In this document: piece by piece, positions 62,574 through 64,000 of the stretch
Numbering within the stretch: position 1 is the first letter of the stretch
Layout: the number at the start of each line of letters is the position of its first letter
From: Granulosicoccus sp.
Lineage (GTDB): Bacteria; Pseudomonadota; Gammaproteobacteria; Granulosicoccales; Granulosicoccaceae
Direction of reading: 5' to 3'
Assembly (NCBI GenBank): GCA_013002205.1
Contig: JABDKN010000156.1
Coordinates: 32,417-96,416 of the forward strand
DNA: 64,000 nucleotides
Position numbers and translations under genes: made by a program
Notes under the pieces: model-generated
Database searches by the model: none
The model's input: the letters and a program-made list of their open reading frames with translations, nothing else
What the model was told of the DNA's origin: nothing

Positions 62574-63480
62574 GCGCTATCCGCACCTTGTCCAGCCACT
62601 GGCTGCCAAACATGGACTCACGTTGTCGGCAGGCTTTCTCAAATGCACGATTTATCCGCTCGTCGTGTACTCCCTGCTCATCCAGGTAGCTGCGTAACCA
62701 GTCAAAATAGAACTTGCGCACCACAGCTTCCGCACCGGAACTGGTGACGCGGTGACAGCAGGACTGCGCGTGCAGTCGATAATTCGTCCAGGTTGAATCT
62801 GACACGTACACATCCGTTGCCAGGTACAGCTTGGACAGAAATGCCTGGTCCTCGTACATCTGGTAATTGCCGGTAAATGCCTCCTCAAACCCGCCAACCT
62901 GGTCCACCACTTCACGCCGCAGCATGATATCCGAAGGACAGGGCGCGCTTGCTCGACCCAGCGGATGACATCGAAGCAGAAGTGCAGGCTTACGATGAAC
63001 CGAGTTTGCCTCCAGACCCAGTCTCGGTATGACATCTTTCGATCCGGCCTGAGTTGTTCCTGCCCAGCTACTCCAGTAACGGGGGGCACCCACAACCAGC
63101 CCGACATCGGGGTGGGCGTGCAGTATGGCCGTCTGTGCTGCAAGCTTGTCAGGCTGCCACACATCATCGGCATCGAGAAAGGCGATGTACTGCCCACTGG
63201 CATGCCTGACGGCCAGGTTGCGTGACGCACACACACCTTTATTGACCAGGTTTTCATGAGTCAGGTAGTACATCCGGTCCGGATGATCGGTCATTATCGC
63301 TTTGACGAGACGCGCACTACGGTCAGTCGAACCATCATCAACCAGAATCAATTCCCAATCGTCCAGTGTCTGCTTGACAACGCTCTGCAGCGTCTCCTCG
63401 ATGAACGCCTCGGCATTGAGAAATGCAATGACCACCGAGACCTGCGGACGTCTGCCTGCGCCTGAATACTGATCCATCAT
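62545..63480 (-). CDS. Family 2 glycosyltransferase
   Basis: VSVVIAFLNAEAFIEETLQSVVKQTLDDWELILVDDGSTDRSA, YIAFLDADDVWQPDKL. Confidence 0.93.
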   Translation of the reverse strand: MMDQYSGAGRRPQVSVVIAFLNAEAFIEETLQSVVKQTLDDWELILVDDGSTDRSARLVKAIMTDHPDRMYYLTHENLVNKGVCASRNLAVRHASGQYIAFLDADDVWQPDKLAAQTAILHAHPDVGLVVGAPRYWSSWAGTTQAGSKDVIPRLGLEANSVHRKPALLLRCHPLGRASAPCPSDIMLRREVVDQVGGFEEAFTGNYQMYEDQAFLSKLYLATDVYVSDSTWTNYRLHAQSCCHRVTSSGAEAVVRKFYFDWLRSYLDEQGVHDERINRAFEKACRQRESMFGSQWLDKVRIALNQVLKRWS

Positions 63481-63995
63481 GCGTCTCCTTCCCCTCGCAC
63501 GTTTGCTGAATCAGGGTGATCGATGAGTTCTCGCACCATCACCATGGATGCACCTGTCAATGCAGTCCGCAGTATGGCCGCTCGTTCGCCCGTGGAGGCA
63601 GTACCCATGGAAACCAGCAATGTCAGTGGATGCATCTCTTTCAGAAGCCTTGCAAACGCACGTATCTGGCGGGGCTTGCGGATGATCCCCCGCTCCAGCT
63701 GCCAGCGGATGACAGGTGGTATGAGCCTCATCAGAGCTACGCAGAACCGGCCTGCACTATCCGCTTTCTTCACCTCGTACAGCCTGCCAGTCAGTATGGT
63801 GTCATCCGGCACGCTCAATCGCAAACGGCTTTTCATGATCGGCCACGACAGTTCCTGGACTATCGCCTGGACCAACAGATTCAGCGGCACACCATCTGCA
63901 CTCGTGCTGAACGCAACCGAACCTGCTTGAATGCCAAGCGTGCTGATGCCCACGACGATTTGCCGAACCTGCTCCGGACAGCTAACGGACTCCAT
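63477..63995 (-). CDS. Hypothetical protein, possibly truncated by the window edge
   Basis: 172-aa ORF overlapping the GT2 start by 4 bp; 5' end lies within 5 bp of the window edge. Confidence 0.5.
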   Translation of the reverse strand: MESVSCPEQVRQIVVGISTLGIQAGSVAFSTSADGVPLNLLVQAIVQELSWPIMKSRLRLSVPDDTILTGRLYEVKKADSAGRFCVALMRLIPPVIRWQLERGIIRKPRQIRAFARLLKEMHPLTLLVSMGTASTGERAAILRTALTGASMVMVRELIDHPDSANVRGEGDA

Positions 63996-64000
63996 GGGAC

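Overview
This 64 kb window is chromosomal and gene-dense, and looks gammaproteobacterial by gene content (ynjBCD/F-like, yejABEF, rnt, fadBA, tpm, argD/argF); the taxonomy is inferred. I support about 43 protein-coding genes, one unlisted candidate microprotein and several palindromes or short repeats. I found no rRNA, convincing tRNA, CRISPR array, IS element or prophage. Main blocks, left to right: RND efflux pair; ynjBCD/F-like ABC locus; yejABEF-like peptide importer; DUF4080-type radical SAM enzyme; a zinc-ribbon / SPFH-GYF / TelA / XpaC cluster (17.4-22.3 kb); tpm; AddAB-like helicase-nuclease pair; galE; Ser/Thr kinase fused to a cyclic-nucleotide-binding domain; rnt, arfB, grxD, sodB; argD-argF; TfpX/Z-like protein; exopolysaccharide export/OMP pair; pentaheme cytochrome next to a PQQ-dehydrogenase-like protein; Dpp-type importer with P1 and M20 peptidases; fadBA; a NaChBac-type voltage-gated channel; glycosyltransferases. 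The best candidate for an under-described system is the XpaC-TelA-SPFH/GYF-zinc ribbon cluster. It appears to combine two modules known separately from Bacillus (xpaC-yaaN and ydjG/ydjI). It also carries an unannotated 28-aa hydrophobic ORF, a long internal hairpin, and proline-rich motifs on both sides of the GYF domain. All homology calls come from reading motifs by eye; no searches were run.
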